Source: Hymenobacter glacialis | GTDB taxonomy: Bacteria > Bacteroidota > Bacteroidia > Cytophagales > Hymenobacteraceae | Direction: 5' to 3' | DNA length: 64,000 bases | Assembly: GCF_001816165.1 (NCBI RefSeq) | Contig: NZ_MDZC01000046.1 | Coordinates: forward strand, 124,001 to 188,000 | Part shown: in pieces, positions 29,780 through 37,967 of the stretch | Layout: the number at the start of each line of letters is the position of its first letter | Numbering within the stretch: position 1 is the stretch's first letter | Translations under genes and position numbers: made by a program | Notes under the pieces: model-generated | What the model was told of the DNA's origin: nothing | The model's input: only the letters and a program-made list of their open reading frames with translations | The model's database searches: none

Positions 29780-30265
29780 ATGCGTAGTATCCAGCAAGTT
29801 GGAAGTAAAGCAGCGCTCCTGGGGCTGTTGGTTGGGGCACAGGCCTGTGCGGTAGCTACAGGACCGGGCACTGGCGCCTCAGCCCGCGACCAGGCCGCAG
29901 TAGCCGGCATCCGCACGGTACTCACCACTCAAACCGCCGCCTGGAACCGGGGCGATATTCCTGGCTTCATGCAGGGGTACTGGAAGTCCGACTCGCTCGT
30001 TTTTATCGGCAGGAAGGGCCCGACCTACGGCTGGCAGCAAACCCTGGACAACTACCAAAAAAGCTACCCCGACGCGGCCACCATGGGTCAGCTCGATTTT
30101 AGCGGGTTGCGCATCAGCCTGCTGGCTCCCAACGCGGCCCAGGTAGTGGGGCGGTGGCATCTGGCCCGGCCTAGTGCGGGCGACGTACAGGGCCATTTCC
30201 TGCTGGTAATGCGCCAGATTGGCGGCCAATGGGTGGTAGCGGCCGACCACACCAATAGTGATTAA
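29780..30265 (+). CDS. DUF4440/SnoaL-like envelope protein
   Basis: A 161-residue protein with an N-terminal hydrophobic segment and a Cys at residue 23 (LVGAQAC) that may be a lipobox. The mature part follows the DUF4440 (NTF2-like) pattern: IRTVLTTQTAAWNRGDIPGFMQGYWKSDSLVFIG, then YQKSYPDAATMGQLDFSGLRI and a terminal strand GQWVVAADHTNSD. NTF2-like domains of this class are often small binding or enzyme folds with no assigned substrate. It is two bases downstream of mtgA, so an envelope role is likely by position. It nearly abuts the convergent App1-like gene (three bases between stops). Confidence 0.8.
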   Translation: MRSIQQVGSKAALLGLLVGAQACAVATGPGTGASARDQAAVAGIRTVLTTQTAAWNRGDIPGFMQGYWKSDSLVFIGRKGPTYGWQQTLDNYQKSYPDAATMGQLDFSGLRISLLAPNAAQVVGRWHLARPSAGDVQGHFLLVMRQIGGQWVVAADHTNSD

Positions 30266-30268
30266 CGG

Positions 30269-31408
30269 CTAAACCGGCTCTTCCTCGGGGGCTTCTGTTT
30301 TCTGGTTGATAATCAACCCGAGGCTGGCTGCATGGGCCGCGGCGGTGGCGTAGTCCGGCACCAACAGCATGGGCACGCCCTCGGTTTTAAGCTCTTCGGT
30401 GACGGGGCCCACCAGGAGGGCGCGGGCGGGCACCTGCACATCGCGGATGTAGATGGCGTGAATGCGCCCGGGATGGCGACGCACCACCTCGCGGTAGATG
30501 CGGGCATCCTCCTGGCCGCTGTCGCCGAGTAGCACGAAGGGCAGGGCAGGGTACGTGTTAAGCACGTTGTCGATTTCGTGCAGCTTGTGCGCAAAGTGGA
30601 TGGCGGCCGCGGCCGTGACGCCCGTGAGCGTGGGCGTTTTGGGGCGGGCAATGCCCAGGTCGCGCAGCAGCAGCGGGCCGGGCGGCATCTCGTGGATGCT
30701 CATAAACTCTTCCAGCACGTCGTACAGGTTCCAGGGGCTGCTGCTGACGTAGAAAAACGGGTTGTCGGGCTCGCCGGTGCGGCCGCGCTGCAGGCGCCGG
30801 TAGAAGTCGGCCACGCCCACAAAGGGCAGTTTGGAATGCGCGTTGCTGAGCAGGGTGCGGGCCAGCATTTTGATGATGTTAGTTGCGCTGGTTTCAAAGA
30901 CCGTGTCGTCGATGTCGCTGATGATGCCGAATTCGGCACCAAAGGGCGGTACCAGCACCTTGGCCGTGGCCTGCACCAGCAGCTGCGGCACTTGGAAGGC
31001 CCGCGGCAGCCGCGACACCCGCACCGGCACCGGATACCAGAGATAGGCCACGGGTGGGGGCAGGGCATGGGGCTCGATGATGAGGGTAAAGTAGCCTTCG
31101 TCATCGGTGGTGACGAGGTGCTGGCTGCCATCGGGAAGCTCGGCCACGAGGTCGGCCCCGGCCACTTCGCGGCTGTTGAAGCGCCGCACCATGCTCCGGA
31201 AGTTCTGCCAACGCGTGTCGGTTGCGGTTTGGGTGGGCAAGCCACGGTCGGCTAGCAGGCGGCCTTTAATGTAGAATTTCGTGCTGGTGCCGTAGCTGCG
31301 GTACGCGTCGAGCTGCAGGGGCCGCAACTGGCCGGCGCGGGCCCGGAAGCGGGTGAGCAAGTGGTCAGACCATTCGTTGATAGTGGAAAGGGCATCGAGC
31401 AGCTTCAT
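30269..31408 (-). CDS. App1-family phosphatidate phosphatase-like protein (DUF2183)
   Basis: A 379-residue protein related to the conserved domain of yeast App1, a Mg-dependent phosphatidate phosphatase. The active motif is ISDIDDTV, i.e. DxDDT with D165 and D167 in a HAD-like fold. Downstream are FFYVSSSPWNLYDVLEEF, RPKTPTL, and FVLLGDSGQEDARIY with the distal Asp residues. The N-terminal part (about 40-160) is a beta-rich domain seen in the bacterial members (DLVAELPDGSQHLVTTDDEGYFTL). No signal peptide. Substrate is not proven for bacterial members. On the minus strand TAGGTTTG (31413-31420) stands four bases ahead of the ATG. Confidence 0.9.
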   Translation of the reverse strand: MKLLDALSTINEWSDHLLTRFRARAGQLRPLQLDAYRSYGTSTKFYIKGRLLADRGLPTQTATDTRWQNFRSMVRRFNSREVAGADLVAELPDGSQHLVTTDDEGYFTLIIEPHALPPPVAYLWYPVPVRVSRLPRAFQVPQLLVQATAKVLVPPFGAEFGIISDIDDTVFETSATNIIKMLARTLLSNAHSKLPFVGVADFYRRLQRGRTGEPDNPFFYVSSSPWNLYDVLEEFMSIHEMPPGPLLLRDLGIARPKTPTLTGVTAAAAIHFAHKLHEIDNVLNTYPALPFVLLGDSGQEDARIYREVVRRHPGRIHAIYIRDVQVPARALLVGPVTEELKTEGVPMLLVPDYATAAAHAASLGLIINQKTEAPEEEPV

Positions 31409-31412
31409 GCCG

Positions 31413-31420
31413 CAAACCTA
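31413..31420 (-). promoter_or_regulatory. -7 element directly ahead of the App1-like gene
   Basis: Reads TAGGTTTG on the minus strand, a full match to TAnnTTTG, four bases from the start codon at 31408. No TTG at the usual -33 distance. Confidence 0.35.
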
Positions 31421-31474
31421 CGGCTGAGCGGCCGCACTGCGTAAAAATGGCCGTTTAAGCGCGCCTTCCGTAGA

Positions 31475-32632
31475 ATGCGCTCGCCCGCTGAAGCCGATGC
31501 GGGACCATTTGCCCTACCCATGCCTGCTGCCACCGCTCCGCGCCCCAAAACCCGCAAAAAAACCCTCGTTCCGCAGGATGAGGCCCACATTGTCTATAAA
31601 GACCCCGCCCGCCAGGCCCAGATGGCCGGCCTGCGCTACGCCACCGACGCCGGCACCGGCATCAGTCGAAAAGCCACCAGAACCGGCAGTTACGTGTTTC
31701 ACGATGCGCACGGGGAAAAAATTGCAGACGAAAAAACGCTGGCTCGCATCAAGAGCTACGTCATTCCGCCGGCCTGGACCGAGGTGTGGATTTCGCCCTC
31801 GGACACGGCTCACTTGCAGGTGACCGGGCGCGACACCCTGGGCCGCAAGCAGTACCGCTACCACCCGGCCTGGGACGAAATGCGCAGCCTCACCAAGTTC
31901 TCGCGGCTGCGCACCTTCGGCGAAAAGCTGGCCGAGCTGCGGGCCCAACTTCAAAAAGACCTGCGCCGCCCGGCCCTGGACCGGGAAAAAGTGGTGGCGC
32001 TGGTGCTCACCCTCATGGACCAGTCGTTTATTCGGGTGGGCAACAAGGAGTACGCCAAGAAGAACAAGAGCTACGGCCTCACCACGTTGCGCGATAGCCA
32101 CGTGGCCATAGACGGCGCCGATGTTAACTTCTCCTTCGTGGGGAAAAAAGGGGTGGCGCACGATGTGACCCTGAGTGATGCCCGCTTGGCCCGGCTGGTG
32201 CGCAAGTGCAAGGAAATTCCCGGCCAGCACCTGTTTCAATACTACTCCACTGACGGGCAGCGCCATGCCCTGGAATCGGGCGATGTGAACGAGTATTTGC
32301 AGCGCCACAGTGGCATGGCCCTCTCGGCCAAAGACTTCCGTACCTGGGGAGGCACTGTGAAAATGGTGGAATGCCTGGAAAGCGTGCTGCGGGAAGAGCC
32401 CGAGCTGGCTCCCGATAAAGTGGTTAAGAAAGCCGTGAAAGGGGTAGCCAGCGGGCTGGGAAACACGCCCACGGTCTGCTCGAAATACTACATTCACCCG
32501 CAAGTGGTGGAGCTATTCAAATCGGGCCAACTAGTTGATTACCTGCGCGAGCACGACGCCGAACCAGGCACCGCCCACATGCTTTCGCCAACGGAGCGCC
32601 TGGTGCTAAAGATGCTGAATAAGGCAGCTTAA
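31475..32632 (+). CDS. DNA topoisomerase IB (poxvirus/eukaryotic-like)
   Basis: A 385-residue type IB topoisomerase that relaxes supercoils through a 3'-phosphotyrosine intermediate. Features in order: N-terminal clamp domain (AGLRYATDAGTGISRKAT to about 110), then the catalytic domain with SFIRVGNKEYAKKNKSYGLTTL, a conserved Arg/Lys set, and CSKYYIHPQVVELF carrying the nucleophilic Tyr near residue 337. ATG 31520 is an alternative start. This enzyme is not part of the usual gyrase/topo I/topo IV set, and it occurs sporadically in bacteria. It is divergent from the App1-like gene. The stop TAA is the first base triplet of a direct repeat. Confidence 0.93.
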   Translation: MRSPAEADAGPFALPMPAATAPRPKTRKKTLVPQDEAHIVYKDPARQAQMAGLRYATDAGTGISRKATRTGSYVFHDAHGEKIADEKTLARIKSYVIPPAWTEVWISPSDTAHLQVTGRDTLGRKQYRYHPAWDEMRSLTKFSRLRTFGEKLAELRAQLQKDLRRPALDREKVVALVLTLMDQSFIRVGNKEYAKKNKSYGLTTLRDSHVAIDGADVNFSFVGKKGVAHDVTLSDARLARLVRKCKEIPGQHLFQYYSTDGQRHALESGDVNEYLQRHSGMALSAKDFRTWGGTVKMVECLESVLREEPELAPDKVVKKAVKGVASGLGNTPTVCSKYYIHPQVVELFKSGQLVDYLREHDAEPGTAHMLSPTERLVLKMLNKAA

Positions 32633-32918
32633 GTACTCGTGCAGAAGTAAGCGTACTGAATTTAGAACGTCATGCTCATCTGGCGTCCGCGCAGCCGAAG
32701 CATCTCTACCGCATTAGTAAACTGATTGCTTACGCGGTAGAGATGCTTCGGCAAGCGGACGCCAGATGAGCATGACCGCCTTTTTTGCTACGGTTAAGTA
32801 CGAATGCAGAAGTAAGCGTATGCTCTGGTCTGACCGCCCTAGGCGGTCTGACCGGTCGTCGTCAGACCGAAATTGCTGGTGCTTCAACCGGTCAGACCGC
32901 CCAGGGCGGTCAGACCAG
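32629..32918. repeat. Composite repeat spacer: two direct repeats and two hairpins
   Basis: This fills most of the 347-base gene-free stretch 32633-32979. A 27-base repeat (TTAAGTAC...GAAGTAAGCGTA) occurs at 32629-32655 and 32794-32820 with three mismatches. Between the copies lies a near-perfect hairpin: left arm 32669-32712 (starts GTCATGCTCATCTGGCG), right arm 32734-32776, differing only at GCA versus TT. After the second copy comes another hairpin: arms 32825-32856 and 32887-32918 (start CTGGTCTGACCGCCCT), with one mismatch in 32 bases, and each arm is itself partly palindromic. No coding capacity is apparent. Confidence 0.8.
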
Positions 32919-32979
32919 TAGGCCCGAATCGAATACGGCTACTTATGCGCCAGTACTTAAATTCGCTCTCCCGGTCCTT

Positions 32980-34590
32980 TTACTCTTCCTCTGTCCGGTC
33001 ATAGGCCAGGCGCTTTTTTGGAGGCAGGGAAGGGCGCGGCGCACCAGCAGCCTGTAGGTCCGAGGCGACATCAAAAAGCTTCAGGCCACGCTTGCTGCCG
33101 GCAAGCTGAAGGCGGTCGGTTCCTTCACCGCCATAAATAAGCAGTGGAATGAGGTTGCGGCCGTCGCCACTGATTTCAAAAACATCCGCTCCGCCTAGGC
33201 TTTCCAGCGTCAGATTCTTGGTTTCGGCGGAATAGTAGGTGTGCTGAAAATGCAGGGAGTCGCCACCCGTGATTTTGGCCCGGGCTGCGGAAAATATTTG
33301 CACCGTGGTTGAGTCCGGGTAGCGCTGCACCACAAACCGCTCGGGCAGGGCTGTGCCGCCCAGCACGGGCTTGCGGGCCAGTTCTAGGTAGTAGGCTTCG
33401 GCAAACTGAGGCAGCGTCTGGCGGCGGGCCTTGAGCCTGGCAACTATGCCGCGGCCTTCCAAGGCATACACCGCCGGGGGCAGGCGGCGTATGGCCCGCT
33501 CAATGGTCGTATCGGATAACCGGCGCTGCAAGTCCGCGGCTACGCGCCTAAAGTCGGCGCGGGTGAGGCGTGCCAGACCGCGCTGGTCAATGAAGTGGGC
33601 CTGGTTCAGCAGGCCGGGCACGTAGCCGAATTCGCGCTTAAAGGTGTGAAACTGGGGCGCTATGAAGGGCCGGCTGGCCAGCCACGGCACCAGCCCGTCA
33701 TCGAAACGGAAATAAACCTGGTCCCGGTCTTTGGGAATGGCCTGGTAGCGCACCCGGCCATCGGGCTGCTTGAATTCGGCCCAGTCCCATTGCCCTTCGT
33801 GCCGGTCCCAATCGCCGAGCCACGCATCGAGCAGGCGCGCACGTAAAAACGAGGGCTGGTCGATGCGATGCGCCGGGGACGCGTATACCGCTGCCAGCAT
33901 CTCCTCACTGGAAACAAAGCCGCTGGCCCCGGACAGGTCCGGTGTGCGGGAGGATAGCGCCACAAACTTCTCCTCTAGCAGCGCCAGTTTGCCCTGAAAA
34001 CGCTCCGACATGCTGCCCAAGCCGGTTTCGTCCGGGCGCACGTACACCAGGCGGGGACGGGTGTGGGGCACGCCCGCAGCGCGGGCAAGCGGAGGCACGG
34101 TAAACGCGCCGTAGGGCATCGCCGCCGAGGTAGCATCGCGCACCACGTTCAGCACAATCGTGTGCCGCAGGGCTTTGGGAAGGGTTTTGCTGGGCTCTTT
34201 GTCTAGGGCACGAAGGGCGTATTCGCGCTCCTGCGGGCCCTCCAGGGTCATGCTGATGCTTTGGTAGCCGCCACCGGGCTTGCCGGCTTTAAGGCCGCCG
34301 GGCACGACGGTGGCCAGGTGCAGCACCGGCGCCGTGACGGGAGCTGCCCATACACCGCGGTAGTGCTTGCCCCAAAACAGGTGGTGGAATTTAGAACGGT
34401 CGTTGTATTGGCGGCCTGCTACGCCCAATACGCTGTCGGTGGCTGGAGCCAAGGCCCCGTCACTGCCCGCTCCAACGCGCGCATCGGACTGAAAATAATT
34501 GCGCCGGACACAGCCGGTAGCCATCAAACCCAGCCCCAATACCACAAGGCAGGCGCGAAAAGTGGGTGGTTGAGCAGAAAATAGAGACAT
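32980..34590 (-). CDS. Envelope lipoprotein with a kinase-like signature (paralogue A, intact)
   Basis: A 536-residue protein with lipobox GLMATGC (Cys27). I recognise it as the conserved central part of large Bacteroidota proteins often annotated as metallophosphoesterases with a C-terminal outer-membrane barrel, but neither of those domains is present here. Conserved blocks: FWGKHYRGVWAAPVTAPVL (72-90), EYALRALDKEPSK with K131, PYGAFTVPPLARAAGV, LLDAWLGDWDRHEGQWDW (253-270) and YQAIPKDRDQVYFRFDD (282-298). GDxDRHxxQ followed about 20 residues later by DRD, with an upstream Lys in a strand, resembles the catalytic loop and metal site of HipA, PI-kinase and Fam20-like kinases. That reading is inference. 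The C-terminal part is beta-rich (DVFEISGDGRNLIPLLIYGG). It is divergent from paralogue B. Confidence 0.75.
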   Translation of the reverse strand: MSLFSAQPPTFRACLVVLGLGLMATGCVRRNYFQSDARVGAGSDGALAPATDSVLGVAGRQYNDRSKFHHLFWGKHYRGVWAAPVTAPVLHLATVVPGGLKAGKPGGGYQSISMTLEGPQEREYALRALDKEPSKTLPKALRHTIVLNVVRDATSAAMPYGAFTVPPLARAAGVPHTRPRLVYVRPDETGLGSMSERFQGKLALLEEKFVALSSRTPDLSGASGFVSSEEMLAAVYASPAHRIDQPSFLRARLLDAWLGDWDRHEGQWDWAEFKQPDGRVRYQAIPKDRDQVYFRFDDGLVPWLASRPFIAPQFHTFKREFGYVPGLLNQAHFIDQRGLARLTRADFRRVAADLQRRLSDTTIERAIRRLPPAVYALEGRGIVARLKARRQTLPQFAEAYYLELARKPVLGGTALPERFVVQRYPDSTTVQIFSAARAKITGGDSLHFQHTYYSAETKNLTLESLGGADVFEISGDGRNLIPLLIYGGEGTDRLQLAGSKRGLKLFDVASDLQAAGAPRPSLPPKKRLAYDRTEEE

Positions 34591-34838
34591 CCGAAGGAGC
34601 AGGTGAGCAAATTTGGGCTTTTAACGCAAATCACGACCAAAAGTCGACCAATGCCCAACCTAGCACCATAACCATTCGCCTTCCATTTGCGGTATAGGCA
34701 GGGCAATGCTTGCGGTAGCAACAATGTGTATGGTGCCAAAAATGGCTAAGTGCCAGCATCACATTCTCCAGAGCGGGGGGTGATATAGAAATGAATTGTC
34801 AGTTAATAGAAAATTAATTGACTAATAGGTAATTGATT

Positions 34839-36443
34839 ATGTCAGGATTATTGCAAATAAAAGCTGGCCGTTGGGGTGGGTTGGTTTGCGCGCTCGCATT
34901 GCTCCCAATGGCTAGCAACGGCCAACAAACCACCCGAAGCGTACCAACCCAATGGGCGCCAGATTCGGCCACCGTGCGCCGCGCGGCCGGCCCCGAATAC
35001 GACCGGGGTGCCGTGTGGCGTTTTTTCTGGGGCCAGCATTACCGGAATATCTGGGCCACGCCAGTTACGGCACCGGTGCTGCACCTGGCTACGGCCGTGC
35101 CCGGCGGAATGGTGCCGCTGCAAGCCGGGGGCAGCTACCAAACCCGCAGCCTGCGCCTGCGCGCGGCCAATGGGCAGGAGTACGTGCTACGGTCCGTCGA
35201 CAAGGATGCCAGCGCCGCGTTCACCACCAATTGGCAGCGCAAGCTCCTGGGGGGCCTCATGAAGGACCAAACCAGCGTGGCCCTACCTTATGGGGCCTAC
35301 GTGGCCGCCCAACTGGCAGAAGCTGCAGGGGTGTACCACACCAACCCCCGGCTGGTTTTCTTGGCCGATGACCCGGCACTGGGTGAGTTCCGGGCGGCAT
35401 ACGCCAACGACTTGTACTTGCTGGAAGAGCGGCCCGATGGTGACCAAACCGCCGTGGCCAGTTTCGGGCGTTCGCCCGCCGTGCAAAGCACCGGCAAGAT
35501 GCTGGCCGCTGTTCATCAGCGCCCCAATGCCCAGGTAGACCCGCGGGCGTACCTGCGGGCGCGCCTGCTCGATGTGTGGCTGGGCGACTGGAGCCGCCGC
35601 GAAGACCAATGGCGCTGGGCCAGCTTCACCAAGGCAGACCAACTCACTTACCGCCCCATTCCACGCGACCGTGACCAGGCCTTTTTTCTCTTCAATGATG
35701 GGTTTATAACCCGCATCGTATCCTGGTTCGTGCCAAAGTACCAGAGTTTCAATGCGCGCATTCGACCCGGTGCCATTGATGGCCTCACTGCCACGGCGCG
35801 TGCCCTCGACCGCACTTTGCTGGGCACGCTTAGTGCCGAAGACTTCCGGCAGGTGGCCGACTCCATGCGGCTGCGGCTGACGGATGCGGCCATTTCCCGC
35901 GCCTTTACAGCGGGCCCGCCCGAAACCCGCGCCACCATCGCGGCCCATTTTGAGCCCTTGTTGCGCGCCCGCCGCGAGCAGCTGCCCGAAGTAGCGCGGA
36001 ATTATTACCTGCTTCTGGCCCAGGATGCATGGGTAGTGGGTACCGACCAAGCCGAGCATTTTGTGCTCAGCGAGGATACCCAGGGCCATTTGCGTGTGAA
36101 GATGTTCGCGCAGCGGCCCAATCAGGCCGACAGTCTGGTAACCGAACGGGTCTATAACCGTCGTGAAACCTCCTCGGTGAGTTTGTTCGGGTTAGCGGGC
36201 GATGACATCTTCGAGTTTATTGCTCCAAATAAATCTGGCGTGGCGGTGCATGTTTTCGAAGGCGAGGGCCGCAACCAGCTGCGTAGTCCCAGTCAAATCA
36301 ATGCCGGTGAAGCTGGCATTACCTGGCACAGCAGGCCCGGCGGAACCGCTATAAGTGCGAAAAAAGGTATCAAAGCAAAGGTCGATTCCGACACTTCTAC
36401 AACCAGCAACGCCAAAAGTTGGTTGAAGCGCTTCGAGCTTTAG
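34839..36443 (+). CDS. Exported protein with a broken kinase-like signature (paralogue B)
   Basis: A 534-residue paralogue of the divergent neighbour, from the ATG at 34839 (a TTG two codons upstream is possible). It has a signal-like N-terminus (RWGGLVCALALLPMASNG) but no lipobox Cys. It aligns throughout with paralogue A: FWGQHYRNIWATPVTAPVL, EYVLRSVDKDAS with K122, PYGAYVAAQLAEAAGV, LLEERPDG, and YRPIPRDRDQAFFLFND. The loop that reads GDWDRH in A is GDWSRR here (249-254), so the presumed catalytic Asp and His are replaced while the DRD site remains. If the kinase reading is right, this is a pseudoenzyme partner. Its stop overlaps the stop of the next, convergent gene within TTAG at 36440-36443. 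The 248-base intergenic stretch to paralogue A is AT-rich with no other gene. Confidence 0.75.
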   Translation: MSGLLQIKAGRWGGLVCALALLPMASNGQQTTRSVPTQWAPDSATVRRAAGPEYDRGAVWRFFWGQHYRNIWATPVTAPVLHLATAVPGGMVPLQAGGSYQTRSLRLRAANGQEYVLRSVDKDASAAFTTNWQRKLLGGLMKDQTSVALPYGAYVAAQLAEAAGVYHTNPRLVFLADDPALGEFRAAYANDLYLLEERPDGDQTAVASFGRSPAVQSTGKMLAAVHQRPNAQVDPRAYLRARLLDVWLGDWSRREDQWRWASFTKADQLTYRPIPRDRDQAFFLFNDGFITRIVSWFVPKYQSFNARIRPGAIDGLTATARALDRTLLGTLSAEDFRQVADSMRLRLTDAAISRAFTAGPPETRATIAAHFEPLLRARREQLPEVARNYYLLLAQDAWVVGTDQAEHFVLSEDTQGHLRVKMFAQRPNQADSLVTERVYNRRETSSVSLFGLAGDDIFEFIAPNKSGVAVHVFEGEGRNQLRSPSQINAGEAGITWHSRPGGTAISAKKGIKAKVDSDTSTTSNAKSWLKRFEL

Positions 36444-37156
36444 GCGCGGGCAGTGGCAAGCAACCCCGCCAGCGGGTCTTGGCCATCAAGCGTGCCCTGG
36501 CTGTCCAGGACCTGGAACCGCGCAAACAATTCTTCGCCGTACCATTTCTCGCTGCGCGTGAGTTTGATAACTTCCCGGTGGCGCACGTCGCGGTAAGCAT
36601 ATTCCTGCATGGCCTGCGCCGACTCCCACACGCTGAAAGTGGCCTGCCTCACCACCGGCAGCTCGCCCAGCCCAATAGCGGCGCGCACGCCTACGGCCTG
36701 CGCCAGCGCCGCGCTGGTGGGCTCCACAAACTGCCAGAAGCGCGGCGTTTTGCGCAGCCGAATGCTGGCGCGCGTGAGTACCGCCACGGGCGCATTCTCG
36801 GTGCCTGAACTGTCGTTGGGGTAGTCAAAAGGCGCTTTGCCGTCCCAGAGTCCGTGCGATTTCAGCGGGGCCAACTGAAGCGTCCACAGCTCGGTACTGC
36901 GCTGGCGGTAGGTGGCCCACAGCGGGTGCTGCACAAAAAAGGCGGCGGCCGCAGCGGCATCGTCCCACACGGCCATGAAGCCGTAGCGGTCCAGGTTGGG
37001 CCACAGGCCAAACCCATTGGCTGCTCCGCTGCCCAGCAGCTTAAAGAATTGCAGGCCCGGCACCCGCTTCAGAGCAGGCGGGGAGGTGCCCATCTGGGCG
37101 AGGCCCCAGCGTTTGTTGCCGGGCTTGAGGGTGAATACGGTGAGGGTAGTGAGCAA
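36440..37156 (-). CDS. CrtA (spheroidene monooxygenase)-like protein
   Basis: About 238 residues. It resembles the small CrtA-like family found outside phototrophs: LTVFTLKPGNKRWGLAQMG at the N-terminus, LQFFKLLGSGAANGFGLWPNLDRYGFMAVWDD in the middle, and RQATFSVWESAQAMQEYAYRDVRHREVI...SEKWYGEELFARF at the end, the last being the ferredoxin-like dimeric alpha/beta-barrel part. CrtA itself oxidises carotenoids with heme; whether this paralogue does is unknown, and no carotenoid gene adjoins it. The start is uncertain: TTG 37156 gives MLTTLTVF, and a TTG at 37228 would add 24 residues. No ATG is available before residue 20 of the conserved part. Confidence 0.75.
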   Translation of the reverse strand: MLTTLTVFTLKPGNKRWGLAQMGTSPPALKRVPGLQFFKLLGSGAANGFGLWPNLDRYGFMAVWDDAAAAAAFFVQHPLWATYRQRSTELWTLQLAPLKSHGLWDGKAPFDYPNDSSGTENAPVAVLTRASIRLRKTPRFWQFVEPTSAALAQAVGVRAAIGLGELPVVRQATFSVWESAQAMQEYAYRDVRHREVIKLTRSEKWYGEELFARFQVLDSQGTLDGQDPLAGLLATARA

Positions 37157-37327
37157 CGTGAGAGTAGCTTTAACTGGAACGGCAGCGCCGTAAAGTGAGT
37201 AGATGCGGCCATAAACAAACCGAGCCAAAAGGCCGCTTGTTCAGGGCACCTTTCGGCTCGGCAATCTTAATCAGCAAGGCAAACCAGCTGCAGCCCTGCG
37301 GCGCCAGCTAACGTTTACCGCACCAAC

Positions 37328-37840
37328 TTACTTGGGCTGCACTTGGGCGTGCTCGTTCACGTCGTCGTCCTTGCTGCGCTCTCCGGTTACCACGGCGCGA
37401 ACGTAAGCATAGGCCTGGCTGAGGAGGCTGCTGGGCGAGTCCCAGTATTCGGCCTTGTCGATGGTGACTTTCAGAATGTTGATGCGCGGGTCGTCTTTGC
37501 CCTTAGGAAACCAGCCACGCATGGGCTCGCTCCACAGTTCGTCTATTTGGGCCTGGTCGCGGTAGGCGTTGGCCTTGCCCGATACCGAAACGTAGACGTT
37601 GCTGCCGGGGTCGGAGTAATTGAGGTTTACCTGGCTGTCCTTTCTGATTTCGTATACCTTAGCCGACTCCGAATCGGTGAAGAAGTACAGGGCCTGGTCC
37701 TTGCCGGGCTGTATGGTAGCCATGGGGCGGCTGTGCAGGCTGCCATGCTCGTCGGTGGTGGTGAGCATGGCCATGCGCACTTCTTTGATTTTTTCGAAGA
37801 GCTGGCTCAGGTCGTGGGTGACGGGTGTCTTATCGGACAT
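37328..37840 (-). CDS. Pyridoxamine 5'-phosphate oxidase-fold protein (general stress protein 26-like)
   Basis: A 170-residue flavin-binding split-barrel protein of the general-stress FMN-binding group. Landmarks are VRMAMLTTTDEHGSLHSRPMATIQ (the strand and Arg-Pro-Met flavin site), ALYFFTDSESAKVYEIRKDSQVNLNYSD, YVSVSGKANAY and the terminal LKVTIDKAEYWDSPSS. It is cytosolic. Ligands in this subgroup include FMN/FAD, and the biological role is usually stress-related but not defined. It is monocistronic and divergent from acpH. Confidence 0.9.
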   Translation of the reverse strand: MSDKTPVTHDLSQLFEKIKEVRMAMLTTTDEHGSLHSRPMATIQPGKDQALYFFTDSESAKVYEIRKDSQVNLNYSDPGSNVYVSVSGKANAYRDQAQIDELWSEPMRGWFPKGKDDPRINILKVTIDKAEYWDSPSSLLSQAYAYVRAVVTGERSKDDDVNEHAQVQPK

Positions 37841-37967
37841 GGGAAAGGGAATTGGGAAGTGAAATCATGGGCGGGGCCGGGGTTAGCCGGTGGCTTGTTT
37901 GCTTACGGCGGCCCGCGGGCGGGGGTTGGGCACAATGCCGGCCCCAGCCCGTACTTTGCCCTCAATA

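Noticed and set aside
32825..32918. Possible CRISPR-like array
   Set aside because: There are only two arms, in inverted and not direct orientation, with no regular spacers and no cas genes.
32785..33057. A 90-codon open frame on the plus strand
   Set aside because: It is read through the hairpin repeats and the end of the minus-strand lipoprotein gene; repetitive and without family similarity.
36440..37156. Carotenoid biosynthesis gene
   Set aside because: Only similarity to the CrtA-like family is present; no crt genes adjoin, so the pathway cannot be claimed.
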